DNA of 64,000 nt from Gordius sp. MW1 (Eukaryota > Nematomorpha > Gordioida > Gordea > Gordiidae), in assembly GCA_964036665.1 (NCBI GenBank), contig OZ038527.1, positions 12,121,835 to 12,185,834 of the forward strand, in the 5' to 3' direction. The stretch's first letter is position 1, and every line of letters starts with the position of its first letter. Shown one piece after another: positions 12,950 through 25,120 of the stretch. A program made the translations under genes and the position numbers. Below the pieces are notes generated by a model. It worked only from the letters and a program-made list of their open reading frames with translations. It had not been told where the DNA came from and ran no database searches.

Positions 12950-14770
12950 TCATGATTTCAAAGTTATAGTTTTCTGATTGTGATAAATTTTTACTTTTTA
13001 TCATATAAACCACGTCTGAAAACGACAACTTTTATCGGATGAATACGGTTGAAAGAAAAAAATGTGAAAAATTTTGAGGTAAAAATATTTATTTTTTTCG
13101 ATTCTATGTGAAAGAGCTTGAAAAAATATATAAAAATAAGCCAATTTGAGAATTCTATTATCCTCGATTGACTTCCGAAAAGAGGTTTTAAGCTGCGAGA
13201 ACTATCATTTTGACAAAAGACAACGTTTTATTGTTGCGATTAGTTTGTTGTATCAAACGTGAGTGCTTAATTTTTTAAAACTGCTCTATGCAATCATGAT
13301 TTCAAAGTAATAGTTTTCTGATTCTGATAAATTTTTACTTTTTATCATGGAAACAATGTCTGAAAACGACAACTTTCATCGGATCAATACGGTTGAAAGA
13401 AAAAAATGTGAAAAATTTTGAGGTAAAAATATTTATTTTTTTCGATTCTATGTGAAAGAGCTTGAAAAAATTTATAAAAGTAAGCCGATTTGAGAATCCT
13501 ATTATCCTTGATTGACTTCCGAAAAGAGGTTTTAAGCTGCGAGAACTATCATTTTGACAAAAGACAACGTTTTATTGTTGCGATTAGTTTGTTGTATCGC
13601 AACGTGAGTGCTTAATTTTTGAAAATTACTCTATGCGATCATGATTTCAAAGTAATAGTTTTCTGATTCTGATAAATTTTTACTTTTTATCATGGAAACA
13701 ACGTCTGAATACGACAACTTTCATCGGATGAATACGGTTGAAAGAAAAAAATGTGAAAAATTTTAGGTAAAAATATTTATTTTTTTTCGATTCTATGTGA
13801 AAGAGCGTAAAAACAAATATAAAAATAAGCCAATTTGAGAATCCTATTATCCTCGATTGACTTCCGAAAAGAGGCTTTAAGTTGCGAGAACTATCATTTT
13901 GACAAAAGACAACGTTTTATTGTTGCGATTAGTTTGTTGTATCACAACGTGAGTGCTTAATTTTTGAAAACTGCTCTATGAAATCATGATTTCAAAGTAA
14001 TAGTTTTCTGATTCTGATAAATTTTTACTTTTTATCATGGAAACAACGTCTGAAAACGACAACTTTCATCGGATGAATACGGTTGAAAGAAAAAAATGTG
14101 AAAAATTTTGAGGTAAAAATATTTCTTTTTTTCGATTCTATGTGAAAGATCTTGAAAAAATATATAAAAGTAAGCCGATTTGAGAATCCTATTATCCTCG
14201 ATTGACTTCCGAAAAGAGGTTTTAAGCTGCGAGAACTATCATTTTGACAAAACAACGTTTTATTGTTGCGATTAGTTTGTTGTATCGCAACGTGAGTGCT
14301 TAATTTTAGAAAATTGCTCTATGCGATCATGATTTCAAAGTAATAGTTTTCTGATTCTGATAAATTTTTACTTTTTATCATGGAAACAACGTCTGAAAAC
14401 GACAACTTTCATCGGATGAATACGGTTGAAAGAAATAAATGTGAAAAATTTTGAGGTAAAAATATTCATTTTTTTCGATTCTATGTAAAAGAGCGTAAAA
14501 AAATATATAAAAATAAGCCAATTTGAGAATCCTATTATCCTCGATTGACTTCCGAAAAGAGGTTTTAAGCTGCGAGAACTATCATTTTGACAAAAGACAA
14601 TGTTTTATTGTTGCGATTAGTTTGTTGTATCAAACGTGAGTGCTTAATTTTTGAAAACTGCTCTATGCAATCATGATTTCAAAGTAATAGTTTTCTGATT
14701 CTGATAAATTTTTACTTTTTATCATGGAAACAACGTCTGAAAACGACAACTTTCATCGGATGAATACGGT
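12950..14770 (+). repeat. Block duplicated at 16.38-18.20 kb (offset 3434-3435 bp, 10 monomers)
   Basis: AAGTTATAG, GGATCAATACGG, GTCTGAATACGAC, GCTCTATGAAATCATG and TTAATTTTAGAAAATTG occur in the same order in both blocks. The offset changes from 3434 to 3435 at a one-base deletion near 13763 (TTTTAGG against TTTTGAGG). This block overlaps in history with the 11.64 and 14.73 kb pair, so the two duplications happened at different times. Confidence 0.8.
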
Positions 14771-17419
14771 TGAATAAAAAAATGTGAAAAATTTTGAGGT
14801 AAAAATATTCATTTTTTTCGATTCTATGTGAAAGAGCGTAAAAAAATATATAAGCCAATTTGAGAATCCTATTATCCTCGATTGACTTCCGAAAAGAGGT
14901 TTTAAGCTGCGAGAACTATCATTTTGACAAAAGACAACATTTTATTGTTGCGATTAGTTTGTTGTATCGCAACGTGAGTGCTTAATTTTTGAAAATTGCT
15001 CTATGCGATCATGATTTCAAAGTAATAGTTTTCTGATTCTGATAAATTTTTACTTTTTATCATGGAAACAACGTCTGAAAACGACAACTTTCATCGGATG
15101 AATACGGTTGAAAGAAAAAAATGTGAAAAATTTTGAGGTAAAAATATTTCTTTTTTTCGATTCTATGTGAAAGATCTTGAAAAAATATATAAAAGTAAGC
15201 CGATTTGAGAATCCTATTATCCTCGATTGACTTCCGAAAAGAGGTTTTAAGCTGCGAGAACTATCATTTTGACAAAACAACGTTTTATTGTTGCGATTAG
15301 TTTGTTGTATCGCAACGTGAGTTTTTAATTTTTGAAATCTGCTCTATGCGATCATGATTTCAAAGTTATAGTTTTCTGATTGTGATAAATTTTTACTTTT
15401 TATCATATAAACCACGTCTGAAAACGACAACTTTTATCGGATGAATACGGTTGAAAGAAAAAAATGTGAAAAATTTTGAGGTAAAAATATTTCTTTTTTT
15501 CGATTCTATGTGAAAGATCTTGAAAAAATATATAAAAGTAAGCCGATTTGAGAATCCTATTATCCTCGATTGACTTCCGAAAAGAGGTTTTAAGCTGCGA
15601 GAACTATCATTTTGACAAAACAACGTTTTATTGTTGCGATTAGTTTGTTGTATCGCAACGTGAGTGCTTAATTTTTGAAAATTGCTCTATGCGATCATGA
15701 TTTCAAAGTAATAGTTTTCTGATTCTGATAAATTTTTACTTTTTATCATGGAAACAACGTCTGAAAACGACAACTTTCATCGGATGAATACGGTTGAATA
15801 AAAAAATGTGAAAAATTTTGAGGTAAAAATATTCATTTTTTTCGATTCTATGTGAAAGAGCTTGAAAAAATATATAAAAGTAAGCCGATTTGAGAATCCT
15901 ATTACCCTCGATTGACTTCCGAAAAGAGGTTTTAAGCTGCGAGAACTATCATTTTGACAAAAGACAACGTTTTATTGTTGCGATTAGTTTGTTGTATCAC
16001 AACGTGAGTGCTTAATTTTTGAAAACTGCTCTATGAAATCATGATTTCAAAGTAATAGTTTTCTGATTCTGATAAATTTTTACTTTTTATCATGGAAACA
16101 ACGTCTGAAAACGACAACTTTCATCGGATGAATACGGTTGAAAGAAATAAATGTGAAAAATTTTGAGGTAAAAATATTCATTTTTTTCGATTCTATGTAA
16201 AAGAGCGTAAAAAAATATATAAAAATAAGCCGATTTGAGAATCCTATTACCCTCGATTGACTTCCGAAAAGAGGTTTTAAGCTGCGAGAACTATCATTTT
16301 GACAAAAGACAACGTTTTATTGTTGCGATTAGTTTGTTGTATAGCAACGTGAGTTTTTAATTTTTGAAATCTGCTCTATGCGATCATGATTTCAAAGTTA
16401 TAGTTTTCTGATTGTGATAAATTTTTACTTTTTATCATATAAACCACGTCTGAAAACGTCAACTTTTATCGGATGAATACGGTTGAAAGAAAAAAATGTG
16501 AAAAATTTTGAGGTAAAAATATTTATTTTTTTCGATTCTATGTGAAAGAGCTTGAAAAAATATATAAAAATAAGCCAATTTGAGAATTCTATTATCCTCG
16601 ATTGACTTCCGAAAAGAGGTTTTAAGCTGCGAGAACTATCATTTTGACAAAAGACAACGTTTTATTGTTGCGATTAGTTTGTTGTATCAAACGTGAGTGC
16701 TTAATTTTTGAAAACTGCTCTATGCAATCATGATTTCAAAGTAATAGTTTTCTGATTCTGATAAATTTTTACTTTTTATCATGGAAACAATGTCTGAAAA
16801 CGACAACTTTCATCGGATCAATACGGTTGAAAGAAAAAAATGTGAAAAATTTTGAGGTAAAAATATTTATTTTTTTCGATTCTATGTGAAAGAGCTTGAA
16901 AAAATTTATAAAAGTAAGCCGATTTGAGAATCCTATTATCCTTGATTGACTTCCGAAAAGAGGTTTTAAGCTGCGAGAACTATCATTTTGACAAAAGACA
17001 ACGTTTTATTGTTGCGATTAGTTTGTTGTATCGCAACGTGAGTGCTTAATTTTTGAAAATTACTCTATGCGATCATGATTTCAAAGTAATAGTTTTCTGA
17101 TTCTGATAAATTTTTACTTTTTATCATGGAAACAACGTCTGAATACGACAACTTTCATCGGATGAATACGGTTGAAAGAAAAAAATGTGAAAAATTTTGA
17201 GGTAAAAATATTTATTTTTTTTCGATTCTATGTGAAAGAGCGTAAAAACAAATATAAAAATAAGCCAATTTGAGAATCCTATTATCCTCGATTGACTTCC
17301 GAAAAGAGGCTTTAAGTTGCGAGAACTATCATTTTGACAAAAGACAACGTTTTATTGTTGCGATTAGTTTGTTGTATCACAACGTGAGTGCTTAATTTTT
17401 GAAAACTGCTCTATGAAAT

Positions 17420-18850
17420 CATGATTTCAAAGTAATAGTTTTCTGATTCTGATAAATTTTTACTTTTTATCATGGAAACAACGTCTGAAAACGACAACTT
17501 TCATCGGATGAATACGGTTGAAAGAAAAAAATGTGAAAAATTTTGAGGTAAAAATATTTCTTTTTTTCGATTCTATGTGAAAGATCTTGAAAAAATATAT
17601 AAAAGTAAGCCGATTTGAGAATCCTATTATCCTCGATTGACTTCCGAAAAGAGGTTTTAAGCTGCGAGAACTATCATTTTGACAAAACAACGTTTTATTG
17701 TTGCGATTAGTTTGTTGTATCGCAACGTGAGTGCTTAATTTTAGAAAATTGCTCTATGCGATCATGATTTCAAAGTAATAGTTTTCTGATTCTGATAAAT
17801 TTTTACTTTTTATCATGGAAACAACGTCTGAAAACGACAACTTTCATCGGATGAATACGGTTGAAAGAAATAAATGTGAAAAATTTTGAGGTAAAAATAT
17901 TCATTTTTTTCGATTTTATGTAAAAGAGCGTAAAAAAATATATAAAAATAAGCCAATTTGAGAATCCTATTATCCTCGATTGACTTCCGAAAAGAGGTTT
18001 TAAGCTGCGAGAACTATCATTTTGACAAAAGACAATGTTTTATTGTTGCGATTAGTTTGTTGTATCAAACGTGAGTGCTTAATTTTTGAAAACTGCTCTA
18101 TGCAATCATGATTTCAAAGTAATAGTTTTCTGATTCTGATAAATTTTTACTTTTTATCATGGAAACAACGTCTGAAAACGACAACTTTCATCGGATGAAT
18201 ACGGTTGAAAGAAAAAAATGTGAAAAATTTTGAGGTAAAAATATTTCTTTTTTTCGATTCTATGTGAAAGATCTTGAAAAAATATATAAAAGTAAGCCGA
18301 TTTGAGAATCCTATTATCCTCGATTGACTTCCGAAAAGAGGTTTTAAGCTGCGAGAACTATCATTTTGACAAAACAACGTTTTATTGTTGCGATTAGTTT
18401 GTTGTATCGCAACGTGAGTGCTTAATTTTAGAAAATTGCTCTATGCGATCATGATTTCAAAGTAATAGTTTTCTGATTCTGATAAATTTTTACTTTTTAT
18501 CATGGAAACAACGTCTGAAAACGACAACTTTCATCGGATGAATACGGTTGAAAGAAATAAATGTGAAAAATTTTGAGGTAAAAATATTCATTTTTTTCGA
18601 TTTTATGTAAAAGAGCGTAAAAAAATATATAAAAATAAGCCAATTTGAGAATCCTATTATCCTCGATTGACTTCCGAAAAGAGGTTTTAAGCTGCGAGAA
18701 CTATCATTTTGACAAAAGACAACGTTTTATTGTTGCGATTAGTTTGTTGTATCAAACGTGAGTGCTTAATTTTTGAAAACTGCTCTATGCAATCATGATT
18801 TCAAAGTAATAGTTTTCTGATTCTGATAAATTTTTACTTTTTATCATGGA
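17420..18850 (+). repeat. Two-monomer tandem duplication (offset 687 bp)
   Basis: About 17420-18110 is repeated at 18110-18850. Shared variants are TATTTCTTTTTTTCG with AAGATCTTG, the ACAAAACAACG form lacking AG, TTAATTTTAGAAAATTG, and TTCGATTTTATGTAAAAG. It lies on top of the 3434-bp duplication, and only this copy of that block shows it, so it is younger. Confidence 0.8.
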
Positions 18851-20404
18851 AACAATGTCTGAAAACGACAACTTTCATCGGATCAATACGGTTGAAAGAA
18901 AAAAATGTGAAAAATTTTGAGGTAAAAATATTTATTTTTTTCGATTCTATGTGAAAGAGCTTGAAAAAATTTATAAAAGTAAGCCGATTTGAGAATCCTA
19001 TTATCCTTGATTGACTTCCGAAAAGAGGTTTTAAGCTGCGAGAACTATCATTTTGACAAAAGACAACGTTTTATTGTTGCGATTAGTTTGTTGTATCGCA
19101 ACGTGAGTGCTTAATTTTTGAAAATTACTCTATGCGATCATGATTTCAAAGTAATAGTTTTCTGATTCTGATAAATTTTTACTTTTTATCATGGAAACAA
19201 CGTCTGAATACGACAACTTTCATCGGATGAATACGGTTGAAAGAAAAAAATGTGAAAAATTTTGAGGTAAAAATATTTATTTTTTTTCGATTCTATGTGA
19301 AAGAGCGTAAAAACAAATATAAAAATAAGCCAATTTGAGAATCCTATTATCCTCGATTGACTTCCGAAAAGAGGCTTTAAGTTGCGAGAACTATCATTTT
19401 GACAAAAGACAACGTTTTATTGTTGCGATTAGTTTGTTGTATCACAACGTGAGTCCTTAATTTTTGAAAACTGCTCTATGCAATCATGATTTCAAAGTAA
19501 TAGTTTTATTCTGATAAATTTTTCTTTTTATCATGGAAACAACGTCTAAAAACGACAAATTTCATCGGATGAATACGGTTGAAAGAAAAAAATGTGAGAA
19601 ATTTTGAGGTAAAAATATTCATTTTTTTCGATTCTATGTGAAAGAGCGTAAAAAAATATATAAAAATAAGCCAATTTGAGAATACTATTATCCTGGATTG
19701 ACTTCCGAAAAGAGGTTTTAAGCTGCGAGAACCATCATTTTGACAAAAGACAACGTTTTATTGTTGCGATTAGTTTATTGTATCGTAATGTGAGTGCTTA
19801 ATTTTTGAAAATTGCTCTATGCGATCATGATTTCAAAGTAATAGTTTTCTGATTCTGATAAATTTTTACTTTTTATCATGGAAACAACGTCTGAAAACGA
19901 TCTTTCATCGGATGAATACGGTTGAAAGAAAAAATGTGAAAAATTTTGAGGTAAAAATATTCATTTTATTCGATTCTATGTGAAAGAGCGTAAAAAAATA
20001 TATAAAAATAAGCCAATTTGAGAATCCTATTATCCTCGATTGACTTCCGAAAATAGGTTTTAAGTTGCGAGAACTGTCATTTTGACAAAAGACAACGTTT
20101 TATTGTTGCGATTAGTTCGTTGTATCAAACGAAAGTGCTTAATTTTTGAAAATGCTCTATGCGATCATGATTTCAAAGTAATAGTTTTCTGATTCTGATA
20201 AATTTTTACTTTTTATCATGGAAACAACGTCTGAAAACGACAACTTTCATCGGATGAATACGGTTGAATTAAAAAATGTGAAAAACTTTAAGGTAAAATT
20301 CATTTTTTTCGATTCTATGTGAAAGAGCTTGAAAAAATATATAAAAGTAAGCCGATTTGAGAATCCTATTATCCTTGAATGACTTCCGAAAAGAGGTTTT
20401 AAGC

Positions 20405-20420
20405 TGCGAGAATGTTGCGA
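20405..20420 (+). repeat. 30-bp monomer deletion junction
   Basis: GCGAGAA joins directly to TGTTGCG between 20412 and 20413. The consensus 30 bp from CTATCATTTTGAC to GTTTTAT is absent, removing the left part of the AT-rich link before the GTTGCGAT dyad. Confidence 0.85.
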
Positions 20421-21062
20421 TTAGTTTGTTGTATCGTAACGTGAGTGCTTAATTTTTGAAAATTGCTCTATGCGATCATGATTTAAAAGTAATAGTTTTC
20501 TGATTCTGATAAATTTTTACTTTTTATCATGGAAACAACGTCTGAAAACGACAACTTTCATCGGATGAATACGGTTGAATAAAAAAATGTGAAAAATTTT
20601 GAGGTAAAAATATTCATTTTTTTCAATTCTATGTGAAAGAGCTTGAAAAAATATATAAAAGTAAGCCGATTTGAGAATCCTATTATCCTCGATTGACTTC
20701 CGAAAAGAGGTTTTAAGCTGCGAGAACTATCATTTTGACAAAAGACAACGTTTTATTGTTGCGATTAGTTTGTTGTATCGCAACGTGAGTGCTTAATTTT
20801 TGAAAATTGCTCTATGCGATCATGATTTCAAAGTAATAGTTTTCTGATTCTGATAAATTTTTACTTTTTATCATGGAAACAACGTCTGAAAACGACAACT
20901 TTCATAGGATGAATAAGGTTGAATAAAAAAATGTGAAAAACTTTGAGGTAAAAATATTCATTTTTTTCGATTCTATGTGAAAGAGCTTGAAAAAATATAT
21001 AAAAGTAAGCCGATTTGAGAATCCTATTATCCTCGATTGACTTCCGAAAAGAGGTTTTAAGC

Positions 21063-21078
21063 TGCGAGAATGTTGCGA
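21063..21078 (+). repeat. 30-bp monomer deletion junction
   Basis: Same junction, between 21070 and 21071, two monomers after the previous one and in the same 4042-bp unit. Confidence 0.85.
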
Positions 21079-24000
21079 TTAGTTTGTTGTATCGTAACGT
21101 GAGTGCTTAATTTTTGAAAATTGCTCTATGCGATCATGATTTAAAAGTAATAGTTTTCTGATTCTGATAAATTTTTACTTTTTATCATGGAAACAACGTC
21201 TGAAAACGACAACTTTCATCGGATGAATACGGTTGAATAAAAAAATGTGAAAAATTTTGAGGTAAAAATATTCATTTTTTTCGATTCTATGTGAAAGAGC
21301 TTGAAAAAATATATAAAAGTAAGCCGATTTGAGAATCCTATTATCCTCGATTGACTTCCGAAAAGAGGTTTTAAGCTGCGAGAACTATCATTTTGACAAA
21401 AGACAACGTTTTATTGTTGCGATTAGTTTGTTGTATCGCAACGTGAGTGCTTAATTTTTGAAAATTGCTCTATGCGATCATGATTTCAAAGTAATAGTTT
21501 TCTGATTCTGATAAATTTTTACTTTTTATCATGGAAACAACGTCTGAAAACGACAACTTTCATCGGATGAATATGGTTGAAAGAAAAAAATGTGAAAAAT
21601 TTTGAGGTAAAAATATTTTTTTTTTCCATTCTATGTGAAAGAGCTTAAAAAAATATATAAAAGTAAGCCGATTTGAGAATCCTATTATCCTCGATTGACT
21701 TCCGAAAAGAGGTTTTAAGTTGCGAGAACTATCATTTCAAAAGACAACGTTTTATTGTTGCGATTAGTTTGTTGTATCAAACGTGAGTGCTTAATTTTTG
21801 AAAATTGCTCTATGCGATCATGATTTCAAAGTAATAGTTTTCTGATTCTGATAAATTTTTACTTTTTATCATGGAAACAACGTCTGAAAACGACAACTTT
21901 CATCGGATGAATACGGTTGAATAAAAAAATGTGAAAAATTTTGAGGTAAAAATATTCATTTTTTTCGATTCTATGTGAAAGAGCGTAAAAAAATATATAA
22001 AAATAAGCCAATTTGAGAATCCTATTATCCTCGATTGACTTCCGAAAATAGGTTTTAAGTTGCGAGAACTATCCTTTTGACAAAAGACAACGTTTTATTG
22101 TTGCGATTAGTTCGTTGTATCAAACGAAAGTGCTTAATTTTTGAAAATGCTCTATGCGATCATGATTTCAAAGTAATAGTTTTCTGATTCTGATAAATTT
22201 TTACTTTTTATCATGGAAACAACGTCTGAAAACGACAACTTTCATCGGATGAATACGGTTGAATTAAAAAATGTGAAAAACTTTAAGGTAAAATTCATTT
22301 TTTTCGATTCTATGTGAAAGAGCTTGAAAAAATATATAAAAGTAAGCCGATTTGAGAATCCTATTATCCTCGATTGACTTCCGAAAAGAGGTTTTAAGCT
22401 GCGAGAACTATCATTTTGACAAAAGACAACGTTTTATTGTTGCGATTAGTTTGTTGTATCGCAACGTGAGTGCTTAATTTTTGAAAATTGCTCTATGCGA
22501 TCATTATTTCAAAGTAATAGTTTTCTGATTCTGATAAATTTTTACTTTTTATCATGGAAACAACCTCTGAAAACGACAACTTTCATCGGATGAATACGGT
22601 TGAATAAAAAAATGTGAAAAACTTTGAGGTAAAAATATTCATTTTTTTCGATTCTATGTGAAAGAGCGTAAAAAAATATATAAAAATAAGCCAATTTGAG
22701 AATCCTATTATCCTCGATTGACTTCCGAAAAGAGGTTTTAAGCTGCGAGAGCTATCATTTTGACAAAAGACAACGTTTTATTGTTGCGATTAGTTTGTTG
22801 TATCGCAACGTGAGTGCTTAATTTTTGAAAATTGCTCTATGCGATCATTATTTCAAAGTAATAGTTTTCTGATTCTGATAAATTTTTACTTTTTATCATG
22901 GAAACAACGTCTGAAAACGACAACTTTCATCGGATGAATACGGTTGAATAAAAAAATGTGAAAAACTTTGAGGTAAAAATATTCATTTTTTTCGATTCTA
23001 TGTGAAAGAGCTTGAAAAAATATATAAAAGTAAGCCGATTTGAGAATCCTATTATCCTCGATTGACTTCCGAAAAGAGGTTTTAAGCTGCGAGAACTATC
23101 ATTTTGACAAAAGACAACGTTTTATTGTTGCGATTAGTTTGTTGTATCGCAACGTGAGTGCTTAATTTTTGAAAATTGCTCTATGCGATCATGATTTCAA
23201 AGTAATAGGTTTCTTATTCTGATAAATTTTTACTTTTTATCATGGAAACAACGTCTGAAAACGACAACTTTCATCGGACGAATAGGGTTGAATAAAAAAA
23301 TGTGAAATATTTTGAGGTAAAAATATTTATTTTTTTTTGATTCTATGTGAAAGAGCTTGAAAAAGTAAGCCAATTTGAGAATCCTATTATCCTCGATTGA
23401 CTTCCGAAAAGAGGTTTTAAGCTGCGCGAACTATCATTTTGACAAAAGAAAACGTTTTATTGTTGCGATTAGTTTGTTGTATCGCAACGTGAGGGCTTAA
23501 TTTTTGAAAACTGCTATATGCGATGATGATTTCAAGTAATAGTTTTCTGATTCTGATAAATTGTTACTTTTTATCATGGAAACAACGTCTGAAAACGACA
23601 ACTTTCATCGGATGAATACGGTTGAATAAAAAAATGTGAGAAATTTTGAGGTAAAAATATTCATTTTTTTCGATTCTATGTGAAAGAGCGTAAAAAAATA
23701 TATAAAAATAAGCCAATTTGAGAATACTATTATCCTGGATTGACTTCCGAAAAGAGGTTTTAAGCTGCGAGAACCATCATTTTGACAAAAGACAACGTTT
23801 TATTGTTGCGATTAGTTTGTTGTATCGTAATGTGAGTGCTTAATTTTTGAAAATTGCTCTATGCGATCATGATTTCAAAGTAATAGTTTTCTGATTCTGA
23901 TAAATTTTTACTTTTTATCATGGAAACAACGTCTGAAAACGATCTTTCATCGGATGAATACGGTTGAAAGAAAAAATGTGAAAAATTTTGAGGTAAAAAT

Positions 24001-24446
24001 ATTCATTTTATTCGATTCTATGTGAAAGAGCGTAAAAAAATATATAAAAATAAGCCAATTTGAGAATCCTATTATCCTCGATTGACTTCCGAAAATAGGT
24101 TTTAAGTTGCGAGAACTGTCATTTTGACAAAAGACAACGTTTTATTGTTGCGATTAGTTCGTTGTATCAAACGAAAGTGCTTAATTTTTGAAAATGCTCT
24201 ATGCGATCATGATTTCAAAGTAATAGTTTTCTGATTCTGATAAATTTTTACTTTTTATCATGGAAACAACGTCTGAAAACGACAACTTTCATCGGATGAA
24301 TACGGTTGAATTAAAAAATGTGAAAAACTTTAAGGTAAAATTCATTTTTTTCGATTCTATGTGAAAGAGCTTGAAAAAATATATAAAAGTAAGCCGATTT
24401 GAGAATCCTATTATCCTTGAATGACTTCCGAAAAGAGGTTTTAAGC

Positions 24447-24462
24447 TGCGAGAATGTTGCGA
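24447..24462 (+). repeat. 30-bp monomer deletion junction
   Basis: Junction between 24454 and 24455; it is the copy-2 counterpart of the one at 20412, exactly 4042 bp away. Confidence 0.85.
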
Positions 24463-25104
24463 TTAGTTTGTTGTATCGTAACGTGAGTGCTTAATTTTTG
24501 AAAATTGCTCTATGCGATCATGATTTAAAAGTAATAGTTTTCTGATTCTGATAAATTTTTACTTTTTATCATGGAAACAACGTCTGAAAACGACAACTTT
24601 CATCGGATGAATACGGTTGAATAAAAAAATGTGAAAAATTTTGAGGTAAAAATATTCATTTTTTTCAATTCTATGTGAAAGAGCTTGAAAAAATATATAA
24701 AAGTAAGCCGATTTGAGAATCCTATTATCCTCGATTGACTTCCGAAAAGAAGTTTTAAGCTGCGAGAACTATCATTTTGACAAAAGACAACGTTTTATTG
24801 TTGCGATTAGTTTGTTGTATCGCAACGTGAGTGCTTAATTTTTGAAAATTGCTCTATGCGATCATGATTTCAAAGTAATAGTTTTCTGATTCTGATAAAT
24901 TTTTACTTTTTATCATGGAAACAACGTCTGAAAACGACAACTTTCATAGGATGAATAAGGTTGAATAAAAAAATGTGAAAAACTTTGAGGTAAAAATATT
25001 CATTTTTTTCGATTCTATGTGAAAGAGCTTGAAAAAATATATAAAAGTAAGCCGATTTGAGAATCCTATTATCCTCGATTGACTTCCGAAAAGAGGTTTT
25101 AAGC

Positions 25105-25120
25105 TGCGAGAATGTTGCGA
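25105..25120 (+). repeat. 30-bp monomer deletion junction
   Basis: Junction between 25112 and 25113; it is the copy-2 counterpart of the one at 21070. Confidence 0.85.

Larger units (their letters stand above)
871..19450 (+). repeat. Array domain 1: mosaic of short block duplications
   Basis: About 54 monomers. Typical variants here are GTTGAAAGAAAAAAATG (rather than GTTGAATAAAAAAATG), CATATAAACCACG in place of CATGGAAACAACG, GTGAGTTTTTAA in place of GTGAGTGCTTAA, and the rare GGATCAATACGG. The last marks related blocks at 6521, 9270, 13383, 16817 and 18882, with spacings of 2749, 4113, 3434 and 2065 bp, i.e. 8, 12, 10 and 6 monomers. No single HOR period dominates; duplications of different length overlap each other. 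Confidence 0.85.
19594..23635 (+). repeat. Higher-order repeat of 4042 bp, copy 1 (12 monomers)
   Basis: Rare variants pair with copy 2 at exactly 4042 bp: GTGAGAAATTTTGAGG (19594 and 23636), ACGATCTTTCATCGG (19897 and 23939), CATAGGATGAATAAGG (20903 and 24945), and the 30-bp deletion junctions at 20412 and 21070 (24454 and 25112). Twelve full monomers would give about 4116 bp; the shortfall is explained by two 30-bp deletions plus several small ones. The unit is internally heterogeneous, so it is a true HOR and not simple monomer amplification. Confidence 0.92.
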
